A stretch of DNA of 64,000 bases, from NCBI RefSeq assembly GCF_012489685.1, contig NC_080043.1, forward strand, positions 37,649,127 through 37,713,126. The letters run 5' to 3'. Under the pieces are notes generated by a model. It was not told the DNA's origin. It searched no databases and saw only the letters and a program-made list of their open reading frames with translations. Origin of the DNA: Lotus japonicus. Lineage: Eukaryota > Streptophyta > Magnoliopsida > Fabales > Fabaceae. Made by a program: the position numbers and the translations under genes. Every line of letters begins with the position of its first letter. Position 1 is the stretch's first letter. Positions 10,556 through 22,086 of this stretch are shown piece after piece.

Positions 10556-13404
10556 ATGGTGAGACAAAACAGAAACGAAACTGCAGCAACAACCAGATTT
10601 ACTCATATGGTAGTAGGCCAAGCTACAGGTCAATTGGGTCCTGAAACTCCAAGTCAAGGTCAGGCTCAAGAGAAGATGATTCCAATTGCAGAACAGGGCT
10701 ATGCCGTTCACTGTGTTTTTGCTCCGGAAGAACTCCAAGTGTATGCTGAATGGAGATTCGACCTGGATAATATAGCTGCTAATGGGTATGATCTTCGTCC
10801 TGAAGTTCATGTTCAAGGCTGGGAAGAGTACTTCAACAGGCTTCGAGGTCCAATCTATGACAAATTGGTCAAGGAATTCTGGAAACATGCGGACTGCGAT
10901 GACACACAAGTGGTTTCCTACATTGCTGGAAGAAGAATAATAATTACTGAGAAGTCCATTGTGAATCTTCTGGGTGCACACACTGGAACTGGGTATAGAT
11001 TCCAACTGACGGAATCAAAGGTGAAACCCAGAACCAAGGATGAAACCAACAAGGCTCTTTACACAACATACAAACCTGGCAAGAGCGACTACAAAGTGGT
11101 GGATCTTCATCCCAAGCTAAGAATCTGGCACAAGATTCTGCTCCACTGCATCAACCAGAGGCCAAAAGGAAGCTCTCCTCACTACATCTACTTCTGCCAG
11201 AAGGCGATGCTGTTTTTCATTCAGGATCATACGAAGATCTGCCTTCCTTTCTTCTTGTTCTCTTACCTGAAAGAGTGTATCAGGAAATCCAGAACCACTG
11301 CCTCCATCAAGTCTGCTATCAAGTACATCCCTTTTGGGAGACTGCTTTCAGATCTCTTCATTGAAAGCAAATTCATAGAAGATCTTATCAAGGCAGGATG
11401 TACAGAGGATCTGTCGACAATTGTCAGTGATGTCTTCACATCCACATCTTTGAAGAAGATGGGATTGGTCAAGAAGAAGGTTGCCCCTGCTCATGAAGAT
11501 ACTTCTGATGAAGTAAGACAAGGAAGGGTGCCTCTGAATGATTACCCTCTGTGGTCCCAAGCAGATAACCCTGAAGCTATTATGTGCTACATTGATGATC
11601 TGAAGCAACAAGGGTATGAGATTGATGTGGATGAGTTCTTCAGAAAATTGCCACCAGCTCTAGAGTTTGACTGTCTTCCCAAGAAGAAAGTTCAGAGGAA
11701 AATGATCTTGGAGGAATCTTCTGAAGAGTCTGATGCTCCTCAGAAGAAGAAGAAGAAGGCTGACAAGCCTAAGAGGAAGCACGAGGAAACCACCAAGCCT
11801 GATGATGACGATGGTGATAATGATGATGCTCCTTCTCCTCCAAAGAAGAAAAAGAAGCAAGTGAGGATTGTGGAGAAGCCTACCCGTGTGGAACCTGCTG
11901 CTGCAGTCATCAGAATGGAGACTTCTGCCAGAGTGACTCGGTCTGCCGTGCGATCATCAAGTAAGTCTGCTGTTACTGAATCTGATGATGATTTAAATTC
12001 ACTTGATGCACTCCCCATCTCTACACTCCTTAACCGCACAGCCACCCAACTCACTCCTATCCCAGAGTCTCAACCAGCTGCCCAAACCACATCTCCACCA
12101 AATTCACCAAGGTCTTCATTTTTCCAACCTTCCCAAGAAGAAGCACCTCTGTGGAATATGCTTCAGACTCCACGTCTCTCTGAACCAACCTCACCCATTA
12201 CCATTCAATACAACCCACTAACCTCTGAACCCATTATTCTTGAACCCTCTGAACCTGAACACAGAACTTCTGATCACTCTGTCCCCAGAGCATCAGAACG
12301 TCCTATTCGTAGAACTGCTGATACAGATTCTTCCACTCCCTATACTTATGTATCCTTTCCAACCAATGATGCTGATTCCTCACCTTCCAACAACTCTGAG
12401 TCACTTCGTAAATTTCACAAAGTTAGGAAAGAAAAAGTGTCTGCCATTCCTGAGTACTACCTCACAGTACCAAGCCCTAGGAGATACCCTGGGCCTAGAC
12501 CAGAACGTCTAGTTGACCTAGATATTCTATTCATGCTGACCCTTTACATGAAGCAGACCCTTTAGCCCAACAAGTTCAACAAGAACCCATTCAACCAGAA
12601 CCAGAAAACTCTGTGTCTAACCACTCTTTGGTTAGATCACCACATCCACAGGTTGAAACCTCTGAACCAAACCTTGGAACCTCTGAACCAAATGTCCAAA
12701 ATTTTGATGTTGGTTCTCCTCAAGGTGCCTCTGAGGCAAATAGCAGCAACCACCCCACCTCTCCTGAAACCAATATCTCCATTGTTCCCTATACCTACCT
12801 CAGGCCAAACTCTCTTTCTGAGTGCATTAGTGTTTTTAATCCTAAAGCTTCACAGATGATTCGCAATGTGCAAGGTCACACTGACCTGAGTGAGTACTCT
12901 GACTCTGTTGCTGAAGAATGGAATCGTCTGAGTACTTGGTTAGTTGCTCAGGTTCCTGTTATGATGAGTCATCTCACTACTGAAAGGGATGAGAGGATTG
13001 AGGCTGTTAATCAGTGGTTTAACAGAAGAGTGGCTATGCATGAACAACAGCAAAGAACTAAGTTACTTGAAGCTGTTGAAGAAGCAAAAAGAAAGAAAGA
13101 GCAAGCAGAAGAAGCTGCACGTCAAGCGGCTGCACAAGCTGAAAATGCAAGATTAGAAGCTGAGAGACTAGAAGCTGAACCTGAAGCTCTTAGATGTCAA
13201 GCTCTTGCACCAGTGGTCTTCACTCCTGCTGCTTCTGATTCCACTCAAGCTCCTCACTCTGCTTAGCATGTTCCCTCTACCTCTACACAGCCAAGTTCTT
13301 CCAAACTTGACATCATGGAACAACGTCTCAATTCTCATGAGACTCTGCTGGTGGAAATGAAGCAAGTTCTTCAAGAACTCCTGCGTCGCTCTGACAAGCC
13401 TTAA
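10556..13404 (+). pseudogene. Env-like ORF of element A
   Basis: ATG at 10556 was chosen because it follows the leader-like CT tract and aligns in position with the ATG of the element B ORF. A conserved globular region (about residues 60-310, with YDLRPEVHVQGWEEYF and IPFGRLLSDLF) is shared with element B at 28200-28800. A Lys/Asp/Glu/Pro/Ser-rich low-complexity region and an Ala/Glu coiled-coil region (about 13010-13190) follow. The frame shifts near 12520-12550 and a TAG lies at 13264; after it the frame is open to TAA at 13402. The family is the 'putative plant transposon protein' type. No signal peptide or transmembrane helix is obvious, so an envelope role is only historical naming. Confidence 0.8.
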
Positions 13405-13595
13405 TTTTTAGGATTTCTTTCGTTTTTCTTTCTTAACTTAATGTATTTTTATTTCTATTTTATTTTGCATTATTTGTTATGTTTTGATTACTTATCGTTT
13501 ATCATTGCATATATATATATGACATTGTGTTTGCAATTTTTTTTTCTTTATTCATATCAATCACGCTATTACATCATACATTTTATTCCCTACAT

Positions 13596-13988
13596 CTAGA
13601 ATGGAGGATCCATCCTCATTCTTCTGCACTTCCGGCGTTGCTCTGTTCTATCCTTCTCCAGCCGCTCAAGCGCATACTCTATATTGCCAAGCTTGATGCT
13701 AAGCTCAGTCTTCTCCAGACTATCTTCTATAGTCTTGATTCTTCTTTCCACTGACTCCTTCTCTTCCAGAAAATTCAGTTCCAGCTGGCTGAGCTCCTGA
13801 ATTTCCTCCACGAAGCCAAGGAATTCTTTCAGATCTTTCTCCAGCTCTGGACCAAGATCTTCTTCAAAAAGTGTCTTCGTCAGCTCTTGTATCGTTCGTA
13901 TACCATCAGGGTGCCGGATGTTAAGGAACATGTCTTCCTCGAAGGCCTTCCTTCTTAGCTCTTCCAGTGCAACCATGTATGAAGCCAT
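13596..13988 (-). CDS. Antisense coiled-coil ORF downstream of env-like (130 aa)
   Basis: An uninterrupted minus-strand frame lies in the 3' region of element A, between the env-like ORF and the 3' LTR. The product begins MASYMVALEELRRKAFEE and is almost entirely charged heptad-like helix (Leu/Glu/Lys-rich), ending KCRRMRMDPPF. Nothing enzymatic is visible. Element B has a different small helical ORF at the equivalent place, but on the plus strand (31279-31711), so the region may evolve quickly. It may be a real accessory gene or a chance frame; its low stop density while the rest of A carries stops is the main argument for it. Confidence 0.35.
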   Translation of the reverse strand: MASYMVALEELRRKAFEEDMFLNIRHPDGIRTIQELTKTLFEEDLGPELEKDLKEFLGFVEEIQELSQLELNFLEEKESVERRIKTIEDSLEKTELSIKLGNIEYALERLEKDRTEQRRKCRRMRMDPPF

Positions 13989-14295
13989 TTCTTTTTATGG
14001 TATTGATCGAGTTGTGAAGCTTACCCTCTTCTAAATCGCTTTATATAAGCTTTATCCTCTCCTTGGAAGTTATTGCTCCTACAGTTTCTCGAGGTTAAGT
14101 CCTTGGTAACTGAAGCTTCTTTTTACTCCCGTGGCCGGTGGTAAACGTTCTTCTTTTGCATTAACTCCCTTCTTTAATTCGCGTAACTCTCATTCCTACA
14201 TCGTTTACATCTCCATCTTTTCACTCAGACCTTCTCTAAGGGGGAGTACATTGTACTTCAGGCTGAGTTTTTCACACCCCATACTTTTTGCTTAT

Positions 14296-14313
14296 GACAA
14301 AAAGGGGGAGTAC
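14296..14313 (+). other. Internal polypurine-like tract of element A
   Basis: GACAAAAAGGGGGAGTAC occurs well upstream of the 3' LTR and is repeated exactly in element B at 31842-31859. It looks like a second (central) polypurine tract, in addition to the one at the LTR border. Confidence 0.5.
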
Positions 14314-14385
14314 ACCCAGTTTTTGATGTGTAAGCTGTGTTAGTGTGATTTATTTTGGAGAATTTAAGAGTCCCACCTTTATGAC

Positions 14386-15796
14386 TGATGACTCGGGTTT
14401 ATATGATGTTTTTAGGGTTTTCCCTTGTAGGTTTTGAGTCTTTTTCTTATGTCTCATGTTGTGTTTCATGCATTCTCATGCATTTTAACTTTTATTTGTG
14501 CATTTGCATTAGTTTAGTAATTTTGTAGTTTTATAAGGGCTTTAGTTGCATTTTATTAGAGTTTAAGAGTCATAGGCAATTTCCACTTGTTTTGGAGCCT
14601 TTGTGCAAAACTAACCTCTGAATTTCTAGATATTTTCCTAGCTTTGTCATCAAGTTTTCAGGTTGTAATAGCTGAAGATGGAGTGTCTAGGGGTTTGGAG
14701 AATTGAAGGGAGGCTTAAAGAGGCTTAAAGAGGAGTAAAGAGGAGTTAAAATGAAGATCAAAAGACTTTCCAGCGAGTCTGAGCGCCTAGGCATGCTCCA
14801 TTGGCGCCTAGGCGCCAATTGCCCTGTTCCAGAAATTGGAATTGGCGCCTAGGCGCTCTGAATTGGCGCTCAGGCGCTCTGGAATTGGCGCTCAGGCGCT
14901 CTGAATTGGCGCCTAGGCGCCAATTACCTTCCAGAGGCCATATTTCAGAATGGAATTGGTGCTCAGGCGCTCTGAATTGGCGCCTGAGCGCCCGGAACAG
15001 CCCAAACTCGTGATTTTTGCCTATAAATAGGATTTTAGTCATTTTCTTTTGGAATCTTTGATACTACTTTCATTTTGACATAAACTCAGAGGTAGAGGAG
15101 CATCTAGGAGAGTGTGAGAGGGCTTCTAAGCTTGTAATTCAGGTTTTTAGCCTCTTGCCATGCTTGGCTAATCTCTCTTCTTATGCTTTGGTTTTCATGT
15201 AAGACTTTTTATATTTGAGTTATAATCTTAAGTTCTTTCCCACATGATCTTCTTCTTTCCTTGAATCCCATATTCTGAATTTCAATCTAAGCTTGTATGC
15301 TTGCTTGCTTTTTGCTTTTCTATAATCAGAACGGATGTTTGTTATATATTAGGGAACCGATTTGGGATTACCCCTTCTATGCTTGCTACTAGGAATAGAG
15401 GAAGGGTTGGGGTTTGATGGCCTGAATTTGCATGATCTAAAACCTCATATAAATGACTAAGTACACAAGGAATTGGGCTTAGCTTTTAGTATGAGAGAAT
15501 TGCTTATGTGAGGAATCAATAAGTGAGTAACTAGGCTATATCATCAAGGAGAGATCCATGAGAACATGTGCATAGAATGATGTGCTTAAATTGACTAGTT
15601 GAACAAGAACCCAAAGCATGTTATTTTCTGAATTGTCTTTTTATTTTCCTTTTCCCTTATTACTACTTCAACATATCTCTTATTCAATAAAACCAACCTT
15701 CAAACTCAAAGCTTAAACTGAATTTAGTCACTCACAATCCCTGTGGTTCGATATTTAAAACCGGGTGGATTCCGTACACTTGCGGATTTACCAACA
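14386..15796 (+). mobile_element. Athila-like solo LTR (1411 bp) nested in element A
   Basis: Bounded by ATGAC on both sides (14381-14385 and 15797-15801), with TG...CA ends. A TATA box (CCTATAAATAGG, near 15020) sits in the middle, and the 3' part has the CCCTGTGGTTCGA...GGATTTACCAACA signature typical of Athila/Tat-type LTR ends. No internal region is present, so it is a solo LTR left after recombination. A second copy is at 42762-44038. Its U3 contains a tandem array of GGCGCCTAGGCGC-type palindromes (14780-15000). Confidence 0.85.
14780..15000 (+). repeat. Tandem GC-palindromic repeats in the U3 of the Athila-like LTR
   Basis: Units of about 20-30 bp built on GAATTGGCGC(C/T)(T/C)AGGCGCTCTG recur about eight times just upstream of the TATA box. 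The second LTR copy has related but shifted GGCGC(C/T)TGAGCGC units (43143-43255). Confidence 0.7.
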
Positions 15797-16133
15797 ATGA
15801 CCATAGATGTGTCACTTGGCAAATACAAGGAATACATTTCACTTCTTCTGAAGTGATTTCATTTGACTCTGATACCCTTATTGTTGACTCTGAATACTTA
15901 TGCGCTCTGATTATTTTATTTCATCTATGTCATGCGCTTTCACTCTAAACTCTTACATTATTTAGCTCAGAATCTAGACATTTCTAACGTTTTCATTAAG
16001 TCTTAGATTCAGGGGGAGCTATGCTCAGAATCAAGCTGTGACTTGGATTCAGAATGAGCAAAATAAACTATTCACACCAGGATAAGTCTTATTCTATCTC
16101 TCTAAACTCTGAGTGAATTCAGTTTATTGTTTA

Positions 16134-19100
16134 TGTAAGGCCCAAGTTTTTAAGCTTTGGATAAGTGAATAAAATATAAGAGTTTATTTGATTAAAATAA
16201 ATTTATGAAGGAAAAGGTTCAGGAAAAGTCCAAGCATTGTATCAAAAAAACCGATAAGAGTTATAGCACGACTAACATTCGCCTAATCCTAGGTCAAAGG
16301 TTTTAGTGAATAGTTAATTTACACATTAAGACACGATGGAAGCTAATTCCAAAAATCTTCAGAGAAATGATAGAACTTCTCTTTTTCGTCTATAAACAAG
16401 TGGTTCGACGCGAAAACCTGGAATGTACGAACGCCAAATTCCAATTCTCGAAAGTTTGCCGTAACGGAATCCCTGATAGTTCATGAAACCTGAAATTAAT
16501 GGACGATGAAGACTTTTTCCATTCGAAGCTTCAAATGAAGATTCCACCCGCGATCACCTATTTCTCTCGTTATTTCTAATCTTTCTTCAGAAGGAAGTTT
16601 TCTCTATTGACGATCACTGCAAAAAGTAGTTTTTCGGGATAAACCGACTCACACCGACTTTGGATCGTTTGCTTTAATTCCAAGAATCCTGTTTTGAGTT
16701 CTGGAATTCTGTTGCCATAACCTATCTTAGAATTCGCAGAGGAACGCGCAGGAAAAATCGGAATCACGAAAAAATCATTTTTCCGCATTTTCCAAAACCT
16801 ATAAATAGCTTGAAAATTAGATTTTTTGCAAAAACCCACCCCATTCAAACCCCTAAACCCGCGGCCAGCAAGAGGAGAAGAGGAGGAGGTGATTTTCGCC
16901 GATCTTTGCCCGTTTGCTTCGCCGATCGTTGCTAATCGAAGACCTTGAGGTAGGTAAACTATATCTCTCTTCTGATCGTCGTTTCTGTCGACTTCTTCTA
17001 TGTCTTTCTGTGCTCAAAGTTTTGAGTTTTTTGGAAAATTGTCCAAATAGCTTGATTTCTCTGTCTAAACATCTTCCCTACGTGCCCAAGAGCACTTCTG
17101 TCGGATTAGTTTTTCCGTAATGTCGCCGAAATTCCGCCGGAATCAATTTTTGCACCAAATACCCATTTTTAAGCAAAGTCGCAACCTTTAAGCTGAACAC
17201 TATCGACTTGGCTTAGTGCTAGTAGGATTAGTCGTCATAAACGTCGTTGTTGACGTCCCCATCCAATTTGTTTTTCAAAAATCCAATTTTGAAATTCTGA
17301 GCTGAAAATAATGACCAAACTACCCCTATATCAGTTTTCGATCCGAAAATTTTTCCGAGTTTAGATTCGCCTTAGTTACGGCGTATGATATAACCTAGGA
17401 ACCAAGTTTGATCGAAGAAAAATCGACCCTCCCAATTAAGGAAAGTGGCCGAGAGCTATACCAAGGGGGGGAGGAAATCCGACTTTTTCGAAAACTTGTC
17501 TTAAAGCGTTAGATTGTCGCACCACGGAGTTTGTAATGTACCGTGTAACCCAAGGACTTATTGTTTGCTGAGTTTTTGACTCATTGTGTTGATTTCTGTG
17601 ATTTTTGCTTAAGGTTCTTTTGAGGAGTTTCCTAGAGATCAAGGAGAGGAGCGTGAAGGAACTTGTGAGGAGGAAGCTAGAAGACCCACCGGTGAGGGCT
17701 ACTCTCTGAATTACTAGATAATGCTTTAGGTGTCGACGAATTCGACTTGATTTATGTGTTATGCACTTACTTGCTAAATGCCTGAAATGTTTTCTGAGGC
17801 TTCGGCCGATCTTGTTGAGTACTTGATGCCATGATATTGTGTGCTAAATGATTCACATGTTATGTGCTAAATGGTTAATCTAGGATGTGTTGGAATATGC
17901 TGTTTATGTTTATTGACTGAGCTCATTTATCTATGTTATTCCACTTATATCTGTGATTCTGAGGAGTGAGGATTACGGGCAGGTCATGCCGAATTTTTAT
18001 GAGATTTTTGAGAGAGATTGATAGGACGAACGAAGTTCGGGCCTTGTTATGTTTTAATGGATCGAGACCTTCTCAGAAATTATTTGGGATTATGGGATCC
18101 CTGAAACTCGTAGGAAACGTTATAAGACTAAAAGAAACCTATTTTCTCAAGGAAAATTCATAAGACATTAATTAATCTCTAAACCCCTTGAACAATGATA
18201 ACAACCTTAGATAAGAGCTTAGAGCTTGAATATTAGTTTTGAAGATATGAGAAGTGTCGTCGAGTCCAAGTTTCGAGGAAACTTACAAGTTTCTGAGTAT
18301 GTTGAAACTCTTTTGCTCGATGAGCAGGTTATTGTTTGGCTATCTAAAGTTTAGCCGGAGACTATAAATTTCCAAGTACATTCGTACTCTTTTCGCTCGA
18401 TTAGCAGTTTATTGATTGGCTATCTAAAGTTTAGCCGGGAACCATGAGTTCCAAAGTACATTCTTCTTCTCTTTATTAATTCATTTTGTCGCAGAATCGA
18501 CATTTACCTTAGGGTATTCTTTTAGAGACATTAAGTTATTTAGAACACGTGGCGACGTGTCGAGTGAGGTCGGAGACGTTGTTTGGCTAATCACTTGCAT
18601 TCATGCACTCATTTTGAGGTTAATACACGGCGTGATACCGGACCTCGGTGGATTCCAAAATGGTCATAAGACCCAGATTTCCATATTTAGGACACTACGG
18701 TGGTCCTTAGTAGCAGACGGAATGGCAGACCTTCGGGTTCACTGCTGATCTGACTACTTTTGTGTGGTGTAAGAGACACGCGAGCAGGGAGGTACCCACC
18801 GTGGCTGGTGTTAGGGCCGTCTCGTTGATGTCCATCCTTCTTCCGGAAAGCATCTTGTTAACCAGCATTACATTTCATGCAACATACATTCTGACTTAGT
18901 TGCGGAGTGTGATTGGTACTTGTTTATCCTATTTGAGGCATGATAATTGTTATTATGATCTTTTATATTCATTGTGATACATGCAACCCTAGGATGTTAT
19001 CCCTAAACTTCTAAGCCTGAGAGGCTAATAATTATTATCCTATATATCTGGTTTTATTATTTATATAATTCTTTGGAGTTGACCCTCGCGTCTTCTGTGT

Positions 19101-20087
19101 GTGTTTGGGCGGACTACGCCATTGTCAAATGAGTATAGCGGATTGGTTTACGATGGTCAGCCCTTCGGGGGGGACCAGATTCGAGATGCTGGACAAGGAC
19201 GACCCAGGTGCATGGGTGGTCGACCCCGTAGGCCACCGTGCGACTACACCGGCCGGATCATGGAGGACCGTGTGGACCGTTTCGGACGCTTGACGGAGGG
19301 GGTATTGAGGAGACATATATTGAGCTTCAACTTGCCGCCCGGCGTGCATTGTGGACCCGGCTTGGGAGGACCACCACCACCACCATCATCTTCGAATGAT
19401 GAGGACCCCTCTGAGGAGGTGCCAGTGGGTGGGACTTTGACGGAGTCCAGTTCGTTTACTGCTGCTGTCATCGAGGATCATGGTTCGGGCCCCGAGCCCG
19501 AGAGACCAGTGCAGGAGCGCGTCAAGGTGGATAGAGAGGGTAGGATTGTGTATGTCGACTTAGTTGTCCTGGATGCAGATTCGGACGACGACCGCGCTAG
19601 CGTGTAGGATCGAGTGCTAGTGTGGGCTCCTCGAGCTGGGATTAGTGTAGGAGTAGTGTCGTAGCTCTGACCGTCATGTTTTCAGATTCGGGACAGGGTA
19701 GTTTCCTACCGGTAGCTTTTTGTGTGGTTATCCTACGGAGATCACGGAGAGCTAGTTGGATTTAGGAGGTCTTTTCTTAGGCCGATGGGCCAACTTGTTC
19801 TCAGTTTTTGAGGTATAGTGTTGCGGACACAGTATTTTACCTTGGACTGTACATATTGCCTTCGGGCGTTACTTTCTTTCTGTCACCCGTCACTGGAGGC
19901 TACTCGTGACGTGGTTGGTATTAGCGGGGCATGTATATATAGTTGTACATTAGTTTCTTTTATCTTTTGTTGAGGTGTTTATTATTTTTGTCTTTAGTTA
20001 TATTGTCGAAAAAAAGTAATTCACGTTTTTCCGCTTAAGTATTTCTTTTGGTTACTAAAGTGACGCCACCGAAATCGGGGTGTTACA
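16134..20087 (+). mobile_element. Family-L element copy 2, complete (3954 bp), nested in element A
   Basis: TGTAAGGCCC...GGGGTGTTACA is flanked by GTTTA on both sides (16129-16133 and 20088-20092). The 5-bp duplication and TG/CA ends mark LTR-retrotransposon biology. A promoter-like TATA box (CCTATAAATAGC, 16799) lies about 0.67 kb in, which would fit a U3/R boundary. No gag, RT or integrase is present, and there is no second LTR. The simplest reading is a solo LTR of a large-LTR Ty3/gypsy (possibly Tekay-type) element; a LARD is the alternative. A short ORF (19101-19607) near its 3' end recurs in copy 1. About 100-bp direct repeats with TTTTGCTCGATGAGCAG occur at 18296-18470. Confidence 0.85.
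19101..19607 (+). CDS. Hypothetical proline-rich acidic protein of family L (168 aa)
   Basis: Not recognised. The N-terminal half is Arg/Gly-rich, followed by GGPPPPPSSSNDEDPSEEVP, a Ser/Thr stretch, then a compact Val/Asp segment (REGRIVYVDLVV) and an acidic end (DADSDDDRASV). It shares DPSEEVPV and the acidic tail with the 470-955 ORF of copy 1. The region is clearly GC-richer than its surroundings. In copy 3 the equivalent place (about 62000-62140) is broken. The ATG is uncertain because another frame also has a start at 19099. It may be a protein of the parent retroelement or a chance ORF in a GC-rich LTR segment. Confidence 0.4.
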   Translation: MFGRTTPLSNEYSGLVYDGQPFGGDQIRDAGQGRPRCMGGRPRRPPCDYTGRIMEDRVDRFGRLTEGVLRRHILSFNLPPGVHCGPGLGGPPPPPSSSNDEDPSEEVPVGGTLTESSSFTAAVIEDHGSGPEPERPVQERVKVDREGRIVYVDLVVLDADSDDDRASV

Positions 20088-20129
20088 GTTTAAGATTTGT
20101 TCATCAAAATACTTGGTTTTGTCATCATC

Positions 20130-20142
20130 AAAAAGGGGGAAA
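20130..20142 (+). other. Polypurine tract of element A
   Basis: AAAAAGGGGGAAA sits directly before the 3' LTR at 20144. It is the expected primer for plus-strand synthesis. Confidence 0.85.
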
Positions 20143-20143
20143 T

Positions 20144-21345
20144 TGTAAGATCAAGTTTTGATCGAGTAGTACAACTCTATGTTTTGACGATTACAAGTTA
20201 ACATTTTAGTATGAACAATTATGGTACTCTAACGTGTTTTTCTGAGTGTGCTATTTACAGGCTCTGATCTCTATCTTATCTCACACGAATCAGAAGCATT
20301 GTGCATAAAGAGTGATTCAAGCAACGCTTTCGCAACATCTATGTTCACTCTGAACAGTAGAAACGCTTCAGAAGATCTGAAGTCATACAAGCTCTGATAT
20401 GGACTCAGTTACTTGAAGTTCTGAAGATCCAGACGTTCTGACAACCAAGAAACTCTGAAGGTTCAGATGTTCTGATGGTGTAGAAGACTCTGAAGATCCA
20501 GAAGCTGAAAAGTGGAAACTCTGATGTCTAGAAGCAAGATGACTCTGAAGACCATGTACTTCCCTCTGAGTTCAGAATCAGAAGATACAACGGTCAGAGG
20601 ATCTCTGCTTCCCTCTGACTGTGATCAACGAGCTTCACAAGTTCCAACATGAAGCATTCCCCTGATCAGAAGTCTACTAGGTTTAAAGGTCAAGTCACTA
20701 TCCAAGTACAAAAGCAAATGTACTATCCTGACGAACTACCTAACATTCTCAGCCACAGAAGAAGCTGGAATTTCCAGAACTGCCCTCCAACGGTAGCATT
20801 CCCATGCAGCATTCAAACCCTAATCCTTGGAGTATAAATAGAGGCTGAAGATTGAAAGATGCGGTTCGAAGAATCACACACGCGCAAGCTATATTCAAAC
20901 CTTCTAAGCATTCTTTCATCTGAATTCATTGTGTTTACTATTAGCTTTTCAGAAGCAAATTCTTTGTAAACATTCTTTCTTAAACAGTTGTTTAGTTACC
21001 TTTAGGAGATCAAGTTTGATCGGATCCTAGAGAAGACTAAGAGAGTGAATCTTAGTGAGAGCTAAGTCAGTGTATTGTTAGTCACTTGTAGGTTTCAAGT
21101 GCAGTTGTAACATTTACCTGATTAGTGGATTGCCTTCATTCTAAGAAGGAAGAAATCACCTTAACGGGTGCACTGGATTAGCTTGAGTGATTCATCAAGT
21201 GAACCAGGATAAAATCCTTGTGTGCTTTTCTATCTCTTATCTTAAGCACTTTGTTCTCAAAAGATTTGTTAAAATCTTTAAGGTGGAAGTTTTATTCTGA
21301 AAACGTTATTCAAACCCCCCCTTTCTACCGTTTTTCATACCTTCA
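20144..21345 (+). repeat. 3' LTR of element A
   Basis: 1202 bp, the same length as the 5' LTR, with about 27 differences counted by eye. TATA box GTATAAATAG near 20832. Followed by the ATACT duplication. Confidence 0.93.
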
Positions 21346-22086
21346 ATACTGAGTGTTCTCTTAGCAGCTATATGACATTGTTGTAAGCTAAGATTTGTGT
21401 TAGTTGTGGGATCTTAAGATATGTCTTTGTACGCTTGTTAGAGTTCAATCAATGTGGCAGTGATTGGGAGGGAGAAAGTGAGAAGAGTTCTCATACTTGG
21501 GGGGGACTAAGTAATAAGCCACGAGTTGAGAAAGGTAGAAAAGATAGTTGAACTAGGGCAGTTTTGTTGAGACCTTTTGTACACAATTTCTCCATAATAG
21601 TGGATTTTTTTCTCGGGTGAAAACACTCCAGACGTAGGTGATATTGCACTGAACTGGGTGAACAATCTCTTGTGTGATTATTAGCTTTTCTGCACTTTAA
21701 CTTGTTTAAGTGTTTGATGTGTTTTGTGTAATGTTGTACAAGAAGTCTTAGACATCTGGTTGGTAAAACATATGTCCTACAGTTGCCAAAATTTCAATTA
21801 CTACGGGCAACTTTGTAAACTTGCAAAGGAGCTATCAAGAAGTCCTGGAGAATACTTGTAGGAGAAACCATTTATACTTGATTAGTGAAATCTTGGTATA
21901 GTCTAGGACTGGATGTAGCCCTATCGTTTTGGGGGTGAACCATGATAAAATGTTTATGTCTCTTGATTCCTTCTCTATGCTCACTCATCCGTTGCACCAA
22001 ACGATTTCAACAAAAGTCACAAAACTCTTAATCATTTGAAAATTAAAGTTTTAGATGACACAATTCAAACCTCCTTGTGATATTCA
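21346..22086 (+). repeat. 3' LTR of element X, second part
   Basis: Sequence continues from the part ending at 3948 after element A. It ends ATTCAAACCTCCTTGTGATA then TTCA at 22086, resembling the ATTCAAACCCCCC...CTTCA ends of SIRE LTRs A and B. The total LTR length (about 1.21 kb) matches A. The exact end is uncertain by a few bases and no outer duplication is in view. Confidence 0.5.

Larger units (their letters stand above)
3949..21345 (+). mobile_element. Complete SIRE/Maximus-type Ty1/copia retrotransposon (element A)
   Basis: Two 1202-bp LTRs (3949-5150 and 20144-21345) with TG...CA ends flank a primer site (TGGTATCAGA at 5153), gag, pol, an env-like ORF and a polypurine tract (about 20130-20142). 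The 5-bp duplication ATACT sits on both sides (3944-3948 and 21346-21350). By eye the LTRs differ at roughly 27 sites (about 2.2 %), so insertion was fairly recent. Its length is inflated by two nested insertions with their own target duplications (14386-15796 and 16134-20087). Coding regions carry several stops and frameshifts, so this copy cannot make its proteins unaided. Confidence 0.93.
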
